A stretch of DNA of 64,000 nt from Asterias rubens (GCF_902459465.1 NC_047080.1:12188866-12252865), one strand, 5' to 3'; counted from the stretch's first letter, positions 37,960 through 50,354 are shown. Notes: generated from the letters alone by a model not told the origin. A program made the numbers and translations.

Positions 37960-40757
37960 ATGGCGGCTCCACTGTTGTCTGAAGATCACCAAGGCGGATT
38001 TGTTTTTGAAAACAGCAGAAGGTTTGTTACTATTTTGTGTTTTGAGTTGAGTTGAGTTGATGGTGTGTGGTGTGTAATATAGTTACGATTTGCAAGTCTA
38101 TTTTGGGTTTGGGTAAATTTAATTTCGTTAATAAAATTTTGCTGTGGGCCTTTGGTTTGCAGTCTAGTCTAGTCTGCGCTTTCCTTTGGAATTGATTGGA
38201 GTTTTTCATTTTTCATTTCATCCAATTCCAACAAGCAAGGCAAAACACCTTTTTCTACTGAGTAGGCCTCCGTACAGCGCCCCAACAACTGTATCTACTA
38301 TTTAGTTTCCTCAAACTGTAAACAAGGTGTGGTCTCATAGTATAATTTTATGGACAAATTTCCATGCGACTTTTACAAAACCAGTTTTTAAAAAGATTTG
38401 TTAATGGTATTAGTAATAAATTAAAATAAATTAAACCGATGGATGGATTGGATGTTGAATTTTCTATCATCATGTCAACAAATATATGAAATGAAGGTCA
38501 GTTTGAGGTAACTGTTGTAACACTAACTAACCATGTCTTCTTCTACTAGGCCAGTACAGTCAGAATGAACAACTACCCGAGAAATCTCAACTTATTTTCT
38601 TTTCTCTCGCAGAAATGCCTTACTTGAAAGAAGTGGAATGAAACTACCCAAGGGGGTGAAGACTGGAACCACGATTGCTGGTCTCATCTTTAAGGTACAA
38701 AGAATAATCTTAATGTAGACTATTTATAGTAATAACCCCCCCCCCCCTCTCCCATCACAGGCCTTGGTGCCCTGTCCTTTTGCTATGGAGCCCTTTGCAA
38801 TGTTCCGATACAAAATTAAATCTTCCTCTTAAGTCCAGCTGGAATCCCAATTGATGTGCCCTTTCAAGAAAAAAGTTCAAGGCCTGCCCCCCCCCCCCAA
38901 AAAAAAAACCCAAAACAACAAGAAAACAACTAGTTCTCTTTGATTCATTGATTTTTCTGTTTACCAGGATGGAGTTATTCTCGGTGCTGACACAAGAGCT
39001 ACTGAAGACACAATCGTTGCCGACAAGAACTGTTCAAAGATTCACTACTTGGCTCCAAATATCTAGTGAGTTTTCAAAATGGGAAAATCAGCTATAAATA
39101 CTTTTGCAGCCACTCATGACTAAAAATTAATAATAATGAACCGTTTGCATTGATTGGTCAGTAAAATTGGGTTCAGTACGAGTTTTGAAGGGATATTTCT
39201 TGCTTGGATTCTTTAGTTGTTGCGGAGCTGGTACAGCAGCAGACACCGAGGTCACGACCCAGGTCATCTCATCTAATCTAGAGCTTCATAGTCTATCAAC
39301 GAGTCGGGAGGCACGCGTCATTACGGCCAATCGCATGCTCAAACAGAAGCTGTTCAGGTACTAGCCCTACATGTAGAGTTTTATTTTTCAACCAAACCTT
39401 CCCTCAATTATACGCCCTGCATTTGGCTAAGTTTTAATTGACGCTAGACTCTAAAGTGTCATTTGGTAGGGACTTTCCATAACCTCTAAAACACTCCACT
39501 CTGTATACATGCTGGCACTTCCCTTTGTACAGCGAAGTGTACCTGAGCCCGGTTTTATAGAGCTGCTTAAAAAAAAATGTACCTACCAGAACAAGGTGAC
39601 CAGCCAAATACCATGTCACATGCACTATCTGTAAGTGGTATTCTGCTTTTATTTGCTTAATTGTTAATTGTTATTTGCTTAATTGTTAAGCAATTATTCT
39701 TTTGCCCTGATTTTACTTCATTTTTCATTTGATTTGATTTCACCTCAGATACCAGGGTCATATTGGAGCTGCTTTAGTCTTGGGTGGTGTGGATGTCAAT
39801 GGCCCCCATCTTTACAACATCTACCCTCATGGCTCCTCCAATAAACTCCCCTTTGCTACGATGGGATCTGGCTCTCTGGCAGCCATGGCAATGTTCGAAG
39901 ACAGATATAAACCCGATATGGAGGTAAGTTTTGGATGTTTGTTTGTGCTTACTCCACGTACAGGCATTCTTCGTGTACCCAGTTGGTGCAGAATCATGGC
40001 GCTTGATCTGTAAGCGGAGAATGGTGATCGCAAGCACAGAGTACTGAGCCATGAAATTGAGCCCTGTGGTTTTGCCAACATTACCAAGTACACCTTCATT
40101 CAAATCAGATAGAGTAATTACTCCAGTAGTAGGACTGTGAACATCCCTATCTCATCTTGGTTTTAACAAGAGTATGCAAGTTAAAGTAGGATTTGAAACT
40201 TTGCATGGTTGAAATAACAATATAGTAAGGTTTGCGGTAACACCATGCAATGATAATCTCTAAATAAGTTTAACACTCTGATAATTCTGCAGGAAGAGGA
40301 GGCTAAGACGTTGGTACGTGATGCCATAGCTGCTGGTATCTTCAATGATCTCGGCTCTGGTACCAACATCGACCTGTGTGTCATCAGAAAGGGCAAAGTG
40401 GATTATCTGCGGCCTTACGACGTAGCCAACATTAAGGGAGTCAGGTGAGGGCGCTTTTATATTTTATCAAGCAGCATCATTTAAAGAGAACGAACAAAAT
40501 ATTTTCCAAACAAATTCAAATCACAACTGACTAAAGAGTGTGCATTTTCTCAACTCTTGCAAAATTATCAAGTTGCAATTATATCGTACAGACAATGCAG
40601 ACAATAACATAATGTTTAATATCTTCTTTCTAATTTTGCTTTCAGGCAAGGGGACTACCGCTACAAGCGTGGAACAACTGGTGTCCTAACCAAGACAGTA
40701 ACACCCTTGATATTCGATGTAGTCGACACCAAAGTAGAGGCGATGGAAGTGTCATGA
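37960..40757 (+). CDS. PSMB7: Proteasome subunit beta type-7 (beta-2, trypsin-like activity)
   Basis: Seven exons: 37960-38021, 38613-38694, 38968-39065, 39217-39357, 39749-39923, 40293-40444 and 40646-40757 (stop TGA). Total 822 bases, 273 aa, all with GT-AG introns and consistent phases. The N-terminal propeptide runs to about residue 39. Processing would expose Thr40 (TTIAG), the catalytic nucleophile. Asp and Lys partners are seen at mature positions 17 (ADTRA) and 33 (DKNCSK). Conserved blocks [20 protein letters not shown] and GIFNDLGSG are intact, as is the extended C-terminal arm that wraps the neighbouring subunit. It acts in the 20S core in cytosol and nucleus. The start ATG lies in GCGGC-rich context (ATGGCGGCTCC). 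Length is close to the human protein, and no anomaly was seen. Confidence 0.97.
40183..40262 (+). repeat. Dispersed hairpin-family repeat fragment
   Basis: AGGATTTGAAACTTTGCATGG and AGGTTTGCGGTAACACCATG match the minus-strand copy at 34527-34690. It lies in intron 5 of PSMB7, shortly before the acceptor of exon 6. Confidence 0.55.
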
Positions 40758-42097
40758 TCGGATTATTTTGCATTCCGTAGCGGCGTTTAAACACATTTAG
40801 ATTAGATTAAATATGGATTTTGTTTTTCTTGTTAAGGTTTTCCAGTTAATTTTATTGCCTCAATTTGGTTTCACTTGAGGTAACGGCCGTCATCGCACAG
40901 TAAAACCTAGAGATGTATCTAATTGCTGTTGTTTCAGAGGTGCCTATAATGTCACACAGTAACCATTAACAAGGTCAAAGGTTAGCCCTGGCTGCTAGGC
41001 ACAGAGGAAGAGTCCTATATAGGGCTAGGCCAAAGGTGTGCTAATTATGCTAGCAGGCATCACCAACAAGTGAGCAATGCAAATATGCAATACACAATTG
41101 TCTTGATTATAAATTAAATACTGTTTTGTTCCAAGACAATTTTTTTCTGTCTGAGTGCATAGCACAAAGAATTCACTTTCTTGTGAACAGCTTCAGGAAA
41201 TTGGTTATGATCAATAAATTGTTCAATAAGAAAGGTCTTAAAATTTCACTTGGTAAGTTTGCACTTATATTTCTTCTGGCTGCGAGCCTAGTTGCTTAGT
41301 AACATTAACAAATAACAGTTGATCATCACAAGAACATTTTGTTTTATAGATTATTGGTGGCTTACAAGGGGGAACATTTTGAGTTTGTAAAACAAGAATT
41401 CAATAAAATATACTCAAAGAAAAAAGAACTTGCGAGTGTTAATGTGTTGTTTATCACTAATATTTAATGTAAAAAGAAGTGCCCTTTCTCACAATTACTG
41501 AAGACCTGGATAAGGGTATGGTTTTATGGGAGTTCTAACATGCATTTATCCCCAAAAGTTGCCTATGATTCAAGAGATTTTTTGTCAATGACATCTCAAA
41601 ATGATTTGATTAGTCCTACCATTATGTCATACCCATCCAAATCCAACTGTTGGACTGAGGACTCTAGTAGTGAACTGATTCTGCTTTGTCAACATCCAAC
41701 AGTTTGGGCGCCGGGTTGACCATCTCGGCATTGGATTTCACTAGAGTGAGGTTATACAGTGCCTAATGTAGACAAAGCAAGTTTACATCAATTTACATTT
41801 ATCATATTTAGCGACTCAAATAGGGTGAGCGATACAGACAGTAGTCGCTTGCAGCGTTGGTTAGGAGTGAATAATGGGTAGACAATGGGTTTGGGGTAAA
41901 AACAAAATCAATGTATTGTCACGTCAGTGCAAAAAAGTTGTATCTCGTCAAAAATGGTACTAACATGCAAGATTAAAATTATCCCCCCAAAAAATGTTCT
42001 CTCAAAATAGCTTGTTTGCACTGACGCAACCGTCGCCATATTATAATAAAACATTTTTTAAATACAAATTCTATTATGATGGACACCAACCACAGTT
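40758..42097. other. Convergent intergenic stretch with PSMB7 3' UTR
   Basis: Downstream of the PSMB7 stop, AATAAA polyadenylation hexamers occur at 41213-41218 and 41402-41407 on the plus strand. PSMB7 and YJU2 converge here with about 1.3 kb between stop codons. No other gene is seen. Confidence 0.5.
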
Positions 42098-44729
42098 TTA
42101 GTCACTAGTCTCATCACTTTCATCACTATCAGCATAACCTCCAAGAAGACTGAGTGCAACAGACTTAGCTTTAGGAAGTACTCCTCTATTTCCCGCAGCA
42201 TTCTGCCTCCTTCCTAGTCCCTCTTGGATGCTACTCAAGATAAGGTCTTCAGACGCTTTGCCATCAGCATCTTGGTGTTCACTGTCCGTTATTTCTGAAC
42301 TTTCACCTTCATGTTCGTTTCTCTGAGACGTTCCAGCTTGGTTGGTACCCACTGGTTCACTAGAGGGTGCAGTGGGTTCCTTATCTATTGAAGGTCCACC
42401 AGTGGAATCATTCTTTAATGTCTTTATTTGGTTTGATTCGAGGCTTGGACTGGCCGAAGGAGTTTCAGTCATTGTATTTGTCGGCTTGGCAACAGGATTC
42501 TTCAGCTTCACAAGTCCTGCTAGAGCTGATCGGGAACTGATCTTTGCTGATTTTGATTCCGATGATTTGGCTTTCTTAGGTTGTGGTTCACCATCCTGTG
42601 ATTGAAAACAAAGCAAATTTGGATTTGTAAAAAATGCAAAAATAAGTTAATGGCTTGACATTTCGACCCTAGCAGAGTCTTTCTAGCATAGTCTTTCTCG
42701 AGAAAGACTCTGCTAGGGTCAAGACGTCAGGCCATTAACTATTTCTTTGCATTTTTTCCTTTCAGTTGTTAAGCTGTTTGCAACAGCTAATTCTATTTTC
42801 TGATTTGTGAATAATATGTCAAACAAGTTCATGTTGTAGACAAGATCTAACAAACAAAGAGCCAAACTTACATTTGTGAGGATGTCTGTAGGTCTTTTGA
42901 AAGCATGTGGCGTTGGAGGCGTCGCCGTTTCATCATCATCTTCTGGGTCGTCTTCAAGTCTTTTCATCACACCTCCATCTGGCTTGCCAAATATCCGTCT
43001 GTTGACAGAAGAAAAAATAATACAAGGAAGTCAGTCGTCTTACTATCCCACACATATTGGATTTACGTCTCATCCTTTCGACGAAGCAACAATGGCGTCT
43101 TGCTCAAGGACACAAGTGTCAGGACCAGAACTCGAACTCACAACTCTGCTGATCAGAAACATTAGAGCTTGAGTCAGGTGCACTAGACTGCTTTGCACTG
43201 AAAGGTCACATAAATAAGCAGGAGGGAAGACACAAGGCTCCTCATCCCCTGATCCATTACTGATTTTAGGGATCCATTACTGATTTTAGGGATCAGGGCC
43301 CAATTTCAGATATACTGCTAAGAAAAGTTCTTTGCTAAGCAAAAAATAAGTGAAGCATCAGTTGGATCAATACCAACCTTATGAAATTTTGGCTGGTAAC
43401 TATTTTTCTGTGCTTAGCAAGTTTTCTCGCTTTATACAGTCTTTATGGAATTGAGCCAGTCAGAACACCAAATGAGTTAGGGTTGAAAACTTGATGATTG
43501 ATCTTCAAGGCACTGGACACTATTGGTAATAACTCAAAATAGTTGATAGCATAAAAACTTACTTGGTGAGCTGTTGACAGTATAAAACATTGTGAGAAAC
43601 GCGCTTTCTATAAAAAGGTGGTTTCTCACTAAAAAATAATAAAATACTTCAAACTGAAGCCTTTTATTATGCATTTATAAGCACAAAGAGTAATGCAACA
43701 AGAATATTTTTTCTGTCATTATTTGTCTTGCAAATTTGACGACCAATTGAGCCCAAATTGAGGTTTTTTATTTTATGCGTATGTATGTTGGGATACACCA
43801 AGTGAGAATACTGGTCTTTGACAATTACCAAAGATGTCCAGTGTCTTTAAGAATCATCTGGCTCTTTCTTGACTTACTGAATTTCTGCCTCATCTTCAAC
43901 CTCCTGCCTCCTCAGCCCTTCCTCCAAAGCCTCCGCCTTTCTACGTAGGATCTCGGCGTAATCGATATCAACTTTCCTCGTGTTAATCTCCTTTAGCTCC
44001 TCCAGGTTTTCCAGTATCTCCATTTCATGCTTGGAATCCTGAATAAAACACAAGGAAACATAAACGCACTCAGAACGGATCCACACTAGGGTGTGCATTA
44101 ATGGAAACTCTTTGAATACAAATGTGCAATAACTTGCACAAGCAAAAACATCTCCCTGTACTTGTGAATTACACTTAACATATGCCTGGAATTCCATGTG
44201 AGCATCAATCCTTTGCAACTTAGGTATGGCTTCGGTGAAATTCCACGACTGCTTCATTTGCATTTCCTTTAATTTGTTTAACATTTCATATATTTGATCT
44301 GATTGCTTTTCTCTGAGAGAAAACTTAATCACTACACAAGCCAAGAACCCAATGGAGAAAAGACAAAGAAGGAAGTTTCAGTTTTAGACTTGGGAAGAAC
44401 GAAACTATTTTACCAACGTAACTGCTCAGGTTTGACGTTCACTGGGTTCCATTACATCCTCAGAACAACTGCTTTGTAATGAGCTCATAATGCTTCATCA
44501 GCCCAGAACTTCTACTCGTTAGGGCAACAGGTCTTTGTCTGTAGCACCAGCCCGGGTGTGGAACCAACTCCAACTGACTGTCAAATCATCTCCATCCATC
44601 ACAACATTCAAGGCAAACTTAAAATCTCACCTGGGATTACTCACACAATCCTCAGTCCTAATTTGTTTTCCTCTCCTCAAGCGCCATGAGCACTTTTTTA
44701 GGCGGATACCGGCACTTTACTAAGTGTTC

Positions 44730-44773
<44 letters not shown>

Positions 44774-46964
44774 CTCACTCTACCTTTGTTCTATTTTCCA
44801 AGACCTTCATTGGATTGTTGGCTTCCTCCTCTTCTCGATCTAGCTTCTCTTTCTCCGTAGCTTTCCGAAACATCTTAGCGGCTTCAAACAGTCTGGTGGC
44901 TCCGTGCTCTAAGGCATAGTCTTCATTCTCAGGATCAGTCTACACAAAAACAAATATTACTCAAAATAATAGTAACAATCGCTTAACTTGTTTCTTTTCA
45001 TTGTTTTATGATAAGTGTTCGGCATATAAATGTCTCGTATTATTATTGGGTTTTTTTTAAGTTTTTTTTAGTGCTTTTAGAGTACATATTTTTTGTAAAT
45101 GGCTTTGATCCTTTGGAGAGGCGCTATAATATAAAAGTTGAATAATAATATAATAATAATAATTTCATCTTATCACAGTTTGCAAAAGTGTTGATAACTC
45201 CTCAAGTCAGGCTACGTCCCTTACGCCTCTCTTAATATTTATGCATGACGTCATCATTCTCACCCAAAATGATGCTATGGGCACACGTCGCCACCACTTG
45301 CAGTGGCTGCGCCCATGGCCTCGTTTTGGGATAGCATTGTGACGTACCTCATGCATAAATCTTAAGAGAGGCGTAAAGCTTAAGATCTCAAGGGTCTTTC
45401 GCATGATCCCCCCCCATTTCCAAAAGCGCCGCCTTCTGCAACAGATCTATCCTCACAGTTATTCCTATTTCATCCAGATATTTCCCCAGTGATTACAGAA
45501 TTATGCCAAGCACTCCAACCCCACTAGGACTACTTTCAGTATTAGTAATATTATTATTATTAAACCCAAGGCAGTTGAACCAAGGCGAGCCCAACTCAAA
45601 CAAGCGACAACGAGACAGCTTGGGACGACTGAGTGAGCGAGTTGATCGGTGTCAATATGCAGGGAAATGTAGACCAACAGGAAGAGGTTCAGAGATGTAA
45701 ACTAACCTTAAAGCTGATTTCTGAAATGCACTTTGGGCACTTGATGTAGAAGCGATAGATTCGTAGGCCGAGGTACTTCTCATCCTGGACATTCTCTGTC
45801 TTTGCGTTAAACTTCTTACCCTGGTAGATGTAATCTCCACAGGTTTCACATCTTGGGGGAAAAAAAAAACCAATCAAAATCACTCAGACTTAGTAAACAG
45901 GTGAGGTTTGCGGTGACACCATGTGTAAATCTCTTTGAGTAGTTTTGGTCCTGAAAAGAACCGGTGGTTTAATGAAAACAAATCGAATAAAAACAACACA
46001 AGGTACTAGAGCTTTGTGCACTCTCATCCCCCACCCCTGCTTGTTCACTCTCATCCCCCATCCCTGCTTGTTCACTCTCATCCCCCACCCCTGCCAACAA
46101 ACAAATCCACAATGTCTTTTTCACAGGCTACGGGTTGGTCCTTGGGAACAAAGTAGGATTCCTTCATTGAGTACCTACTTACATGGTATATGCTTTAACA
46201 GACTTCTCAGGATATTTAATCACAGTTTTTCAGATTTTTGCAAAGGCAAACAAACTAGGAAATCAGACTAAAGTATGAAGAATATCATGCCTGTTCACGC
46301 TAATACGATGTTGACATAACAATTAGTGTGGGTACTGCACTCACAAGTGCATCTTCATGTCAAGGTTTCCCATGGTCAAGTTGGGAATGTATCACTCATA
46401 ACAAAATGTATACCTCATATTAAAAGGTGCCATGATGCGGACAGTATACTGCCTCTCTCTCTGTAGACGAAGTTTGGGGATCTTCGCCGGATCAAAATCC
46501 GGGGGGTAGTATTTCTGTGGGAAGTAAAATAAACGCAAATTAATAACTAAACATCCTAATTCTGAGTTGGCAGAGATGCCCTTAAGTCACATCACAGCCA
46601 GAACTTGGACAGAAAATAATGTTCACAATTTGGCCTTGGTGCTCCTTGAGTTGACCTAAGTTGGTGCTATTTTCTCCCTTAAGGCCGATTTATAGTCGGT
46701 CGTGCGATGGGAATCTTGCGCGCAATCCTAAGACTGAGGCCTAAAAACTGTGTCTTTTTATGATCGCGCGTCAATATTTCCGACGCCCGACCATCGCGCG
46801 ACCGACTACAACTCGGCCTTCATGGTCAAGGAAAACAGAAAGAAGCATCTCCACCTGAAAAAATTCCAAATATTTTTGACGATATTTGTATTATAAGAAA
46901 GGAGCATCTTGGAAGGAAAATGATGACATTAAATACTTACATTAAGAACTTTTCTCTCGGACAT
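42098..46964 (-). CDS. YJU2: Splicing factor YJU2 (CCDC94 homolog)
   Basis: Seven exons in transcription order: 46941-46964, 46414-46514, 45707-45851, 44784-44939, 43878-44038, 42872-42998 and 42098-42595 (stop TAA at 42098-42100). Total 1212 bases, 403 aa, with all phases consistent. The start [17 protein letters not shown] is the family signature. A zinc-binding site is formed by Cys43 and Cys46 (CETC) and Cys80 and Cys83 (CPKC), followed by [14 protein letters not shown]. The middle is a charged coiled-coil region. The last exon encodes a Ser/Thr/Pro-rich, disordered tail ending in an acidic run. YJU2 joins the spliceosome around Prp2 action and promotes the first transesterification in the nucleus. 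The tail is longer than in the human protein, from memory of its length. Confidence 0.95.
42647..42812. mobile_element. Palindromic repeat in YJU2 intron 6
   Basis: Arms at about 42651-42689 and 42697-42736 are near-perfect inverted copies: TTAATGGCTTGACATTTCGA and GACCCTAGCAGAGTCTTTCT against their complements. They resemble two head-to-head copies of the repeat at 31385-31530. The hairpin lies about 50 bases upstream (minus sense) of the last-exon acceptor. Confidence 0.75.
43241..43295. repeat. Short tandem duplication
   Basis: GATCCATTACTGATTTTAGG occurs twice in a row in a YJU2 intron. Confidence 0.8.
43297..43458. mobile_element. Snapback element with GGGCCCAATTTC ends
   Basis: Left end CAGGGCCCAATTTCAGA and right end TTATGGAATTGAGCC are inverted. 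Internal GCTAAGCAAAAAATAAG and CTGTGCTTAGCAAG also pair. It belongs with the 36431 element. Confidence 0.55.
43504..43850. mobile_element. Terminal-inverted-repeat element (family A), complete
   Basis: Starts TTCAAGGCACTGGACACTAT and ends GATGTCCAGTGTCTTTAA, about 350 bases. It ends 25 bases below the YJU2 splice donor at 43876-43877. Confidence 0.8.
44305..44395 (-). mobile_element. tRNA-derived SINE, family 2, tail fragment
   Basis: CAAGCCAAGAACCCAATGGA and GGAAGTTTCAGTTTTAGAC match the body of the SINE at 51385-51662. The tRNA-like head is absent. Confidence 0.55.
44530..44772 (+). mobile_element. LINE 3' end with (TTA)n tail
   Basis: The plus-strand frame gives [18 protein letters not shown] followed by [12 protein letters not shown], the typical C-terminal end of non-LTR retrotransposon polyproteins. 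A short 3' stretch and the (TTA)n tail at 44730-44772 follow. It is antisense to YJU2, in the intron before exon 4 coordinates, and 5'-truncated. Clade not determined. Confidence 0.65.
44730..44772. repeat. (TTA)n microsatellite
   Basis: About 14 TTA units forming the tail of the LINE remnant at 44530. Confidence 0.9.
45055..45165 (+). mobile_element. LINE tail
   Basis: CCTTTGGAGAGGCGCTATAA followed by AAAAGTTG and (AAT)n is a common 3' end of truncated non-LTR elements. No coding part remains. It lies in a YJU2 intron. Confidence 0.45.
45221..45376. mobile_element. Snapback element, paired along almost its whole length
   Basis: Outer arms TTACGCCTCTCTTAATATTT and its complement ending TAAGAGAGGCGTAA, then inner arms CCCAAAATGATGCTATGGGC and GCCCATGGCCTCGTTTTGGG, pair around a loop of about 28 bases. 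No ORF. It lies in YJU2 intron 3. Confidence 0.8.
45900..45975 (+). repeat. Dispersed hairpin-family repeat fragment
   Basis: GTGAGGTTTGCGGTGACACC, then GTAAATCTCTTTGAGTAG and CCTGAAAAGAACCGGTGG match the 34527-34690 family. It lies in YJU2 intron 2. Confidence 0.55.
46020..46096. repeat. Three-copy 27-base tandem repeat
   Basis: CACTCTCATCCCCCACCCCT plus GCTTGTT is repeated three times with single substitutions; the third copy is cut. It lies in YJU2 intron 2. Confidence 0.9.
46681..46820. mobile_element. Snapback element with AAGGCCGA ends
   Basis: AAGGCCGATTTATAGTCGGT at the left and ACCGACTACAACTCGGCCTT at the right are inverted, and the inner GTGCGATGGG and CCATCGCGCG also pair. It is GC-rich relative to its surroundings and sits in YJU2 intron 1. 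Confidence 0.8.
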
Positions 46965-46992
46965 CTTGTCTTACTCTGTTTAATTCTCTGCT
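46941..46992 (-). other. YJU2: YJU2 exon with start codon and candidate 5' UTR acceptor
   Basis: The start codon is at 46964-46962. Upstream in minus sense, TTCTTATTACAG ends at 46993 and would make this an internal exon. A matching donor, ACAAAAT followed by GTAAGT, lies at 47973-47974, suggesting a 5' UTR exon from 47975 to roughly 48015. The UTR splice is inferred from consensus only. Confidence 0.35.
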
Positions 46993-49900
46993 CTGTAATA
47001 AGAATCAAAAATGGATTTTATGTATATGAAAATTTCCCTTCTGACCTCATATTAATACTTGTAAATGTGCATGGTTGCGAAGCCACAACCACTCTCAATA
47101 CATTAGTGGTTGTGGTTTAATTAATTAAGCCACAGAACTACGCCATTGTATAAATGTGCATGGTTATGGCAGGGTATTGGGCTTTATACATGTATGTCGC
47201 TTTGTATATCTCAGTGTATCCCAACATCTACATAAAATAACAAACCTGTGAACAATTGGGCTCAATCAGATGTAGAGGTACATGTACATGTTACATGAAG
47301 TTAAAAGTCACTACAAATGTTCAGTAGTTCAGTGCCGTTGAAGCTTTCCTTTGTAAATAAAACCATGGAGGTAGTCATGGTTAATAAAACGAAAGTCAGT
47401 GCCGGCAAAATATCCACTGCCTCGTCATGTTTTTGATTTCCCAACCAACCAATCCCATCCTTTAAATACTTCTTTCTTCTTACTTTATGAGTTAACAAAA
47501 CAACATTTTTGGTCACACAACAGGATAGTAGAAATGAGTTTTCAGTTGTATCATGGTATGTTATAAAGCATGGTAAGTCAAACTCAAATGCATTCATTGC
47601 CATTCGCTGCAGGAACCAAGATTATATTGTGCAGGACACGAAATGGGGGAAATGGATGGAAACCACAATCTGCAAGTGCAACACCAATCTGTAACTTTAC
47701 TGACTGACACTACCTGACTACACCTGACACCCTGTCACTCACACCGTAAAGAGCAAGACTCAAAGTTCAAACACAGTACAGTACAGTACACAAGAGTCTC
47801 AGAAAACTCAGAAGTAGACGCCGGCAGTGAACAGTAACACCAGCACTGCTGCTGCTGCAGTGTCATTAAATGAACACATAATGTTTACAGGGAATAATGG
47901 TTTGGAAAAATTGGTGGCGACGTGCGGAAGATTATCCAATGGTTTAATGAGCACAAATGAAAGGTATAACTTACATTTTGTCTAGATTCTCTCTCCGGTT
48001 TTTCTTCAGCATGTGTGTATGCACAACGATTCTTGGCTATATACATGTACATGCAATACGTTTATGAACGAAGTACAGTACGTCAACACACTCCGGATCC
48101 GAAAAACTATGAGGGCCTCATGAGGGCGCTGTTTAAATTATTCCTAATGCTCGCGCCGTTTGAATGCGGGCGCTCATTGTGCACGTGGTAGTCGTCAACC
48201 ATTTAAAGATCACTCGTGCATTGATTGTACACTCCTATTTTTGTTTGTTTTTCTTTTAATTAAAGTTGGTTCTCCTGGCCCATAAAGTTTTATAGCCATT
48301 TCAGAAATAATTTCAGGAATAAGTAAGCTCTAAAACAGCGAGACGAATTATTCGATGGACCCGTGTTCATCAATTTTACAGATACTTTTCTGGTCGTGTT
48401 CTTTCCCTAACAACAACCATGGTATAATCCGGGGGAAGCGCAAATCAAGTAGATGGGTTATTGACCACTAACCATACTTCTCCAGCCCAATGTTAGAAAG
48501 CTACTTATATAGGCAGAAAAGTTTCCCCCCTCTAAGCCGAAAATAATTAGCACGTTGTAAAGTAGTATACAGAATGTTAATTTTGGCTGACACGGTAACC
48601 TTTTGTGCCTAAAGTAGCTCCATGAAATAAATGGGCTCTGAGATACTGAATAGATTCGTATAGAACCTCATATTTCAAATTTAAGTCACATCAACTCTCA
48701 ACTCCCAACAACTGCCATCCCCAAACAACCCTACCCTCAGCTTACCTAAGACGCTTATCAAAATGCAATCTTTAGAGATGAGGGAGGCACAAAGACAATT
48801 ACTCACCCAATACATCATTATATGCTTAGTTTTTATGAGTTTTATTTCATTTCCAGTTTTAGTTCTTTCCACTAATAAACACACGGTTCTCTACACACAC
48901 CAAATCTGCATAAACCCCCAAACCACGAGACCATAAAGGCTGAGCTAAAACAACATGTATGCGCCATACACAATTCTCAGCCAATGATAGGCATTCCTTT
49001 AAACTTACTGAGGGCGCTTTTTTAAATTCTCAAATAAAATCAAATGGGTCTATTCTGCATACCCTTTATCGAGGGGAAAATGCTGCTTTGTGTAAACTAA
49101 AAACACAACCTAAACTACACAATATTATAGCTAACCATCCTACTTTCTGGCCATTAATTTTGACCCTATTAGTTTCAATGATGCATCAAACAGCCTGCCT
49201 TATGTCATGTGGTGAACAAAATGAATCTGCATAATACACACACAATGTTTGCTGCAGTTTTTCTACCATACACAGTATGGTTAATGATTAGAAAACTGGT
49301 AACAAGTAGTAGTTGAGTTAGGTTCGGCGTCCTGCATAAAACTATCTACAAGGTAAAAACACCGTGCCTTTATATTTCAAAATATAAACCCTTTACAATT
49401 AGTAATCACAGCATTCCCAACACCATCTCAAATTTGTTGTGAACTGCCGCACATTATTATAACTATACCCAGTGACGTAACCAGGGGAAGGGTTGGGGAA
49501 GTGCCAGCCACCCCCCCCCCCTTAGAACCAACATCCCCCTCCCAAATAAGACTGAGATTAAAATAATACATGCACAAATGGTTCAAATTATGTCTTTGCT
49601 CCCACTTGGCAACCCCTCCAAAATTAAAGATCTTTTCCCACGACTCGCCTCATACTCTACCTCAAGTACACTCCTGGTTAAGGAGAAGCAATTATGATAG
49701 CGTGATTAACTCAATGCAACAAGTGTTATGACCGACTTCTGCCTAGGGAAAGGATGCAAACCCACACAACCTTGACCCGTCCACCAAAATGAATGAGATA
49801 CATTCTACTCGGCCATTATAAAACATACACACTATAAACCTTTTACTGACTAATTGAAAAATTACCCCTCACACAGGGGTTAAACAACCACCCGACGGTA

Positions 49901-50144
49901 AAGTCATGATTTTAGAAACCTGAGAAAGGAAAAGCAATCCACACAATCCGAGAATCTCTTTTATAATAATGACGTGTTTTTCTTTCCTTGTTGGAATATT
50001 TACATCTGTCAAGAAAGTTTGAAGGCAGAGGAAGATCTTTGACACCATTAATTTTTCTCTGGGAAAACCAAAAAGGGCCTTCAAATGTCACTTCAAGCGT
50101 CTGAAGTGTTTTAACGATAATTTTTGAGGATGTGAAATTTTACT
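46993..50144. other. Region between YJU2 and the pappalysin stop codon
   Basis: It should contain the YJU2 5' UTR and promoter (about 47970-48200) and the 3' UTR of the pappalysin gene just below 50145. A family A element fragment lies at 47201-47272. GAGGGCGCT motifs occur near 48122 and 49009. No additional coding exon is seen. Confidence 0.5.
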
Positions 50145-50354
50145 CTAGGATCGATTCTTTCTATTTGATCCATTCTTCGGTTGGTTTTCTTGGGCATTGG
50201 GATCGAAACACAAGGATTCGACATCGATGTCTCTGTCGTCTTTGGTCGTGAAGACCTCTCCAGTCTCCGTAGTGGAGGCACAGCAGTCACCACCATCCCA
50301 GTTGCAGTAAGCTCGATTGTTGACTCGCTGACATATACCGTTTGCAATGTGCGT
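50145..50354 (-). CDS. PAPPA: Pappalysin last coding exon: LNR3
   Basis: Encodes the C-terminal LNR (GICQRVNNRAYCNWDGGDCC) and a short polar tail with CFDPNAQENQ before TAG. In vertebrates LNR3 works with LNR1 and LNR2 of the partner chain to form the substrate exosite. The Cys and Asp positions are intact. Confidence 0.92.
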   Translation of the reverse strand, partial: THIANGICQRVNNRAYCNWDGGDCCASTTETGEVFTTKDDRDIDVESLCFDPNAQENQPKNGSNRKNRS

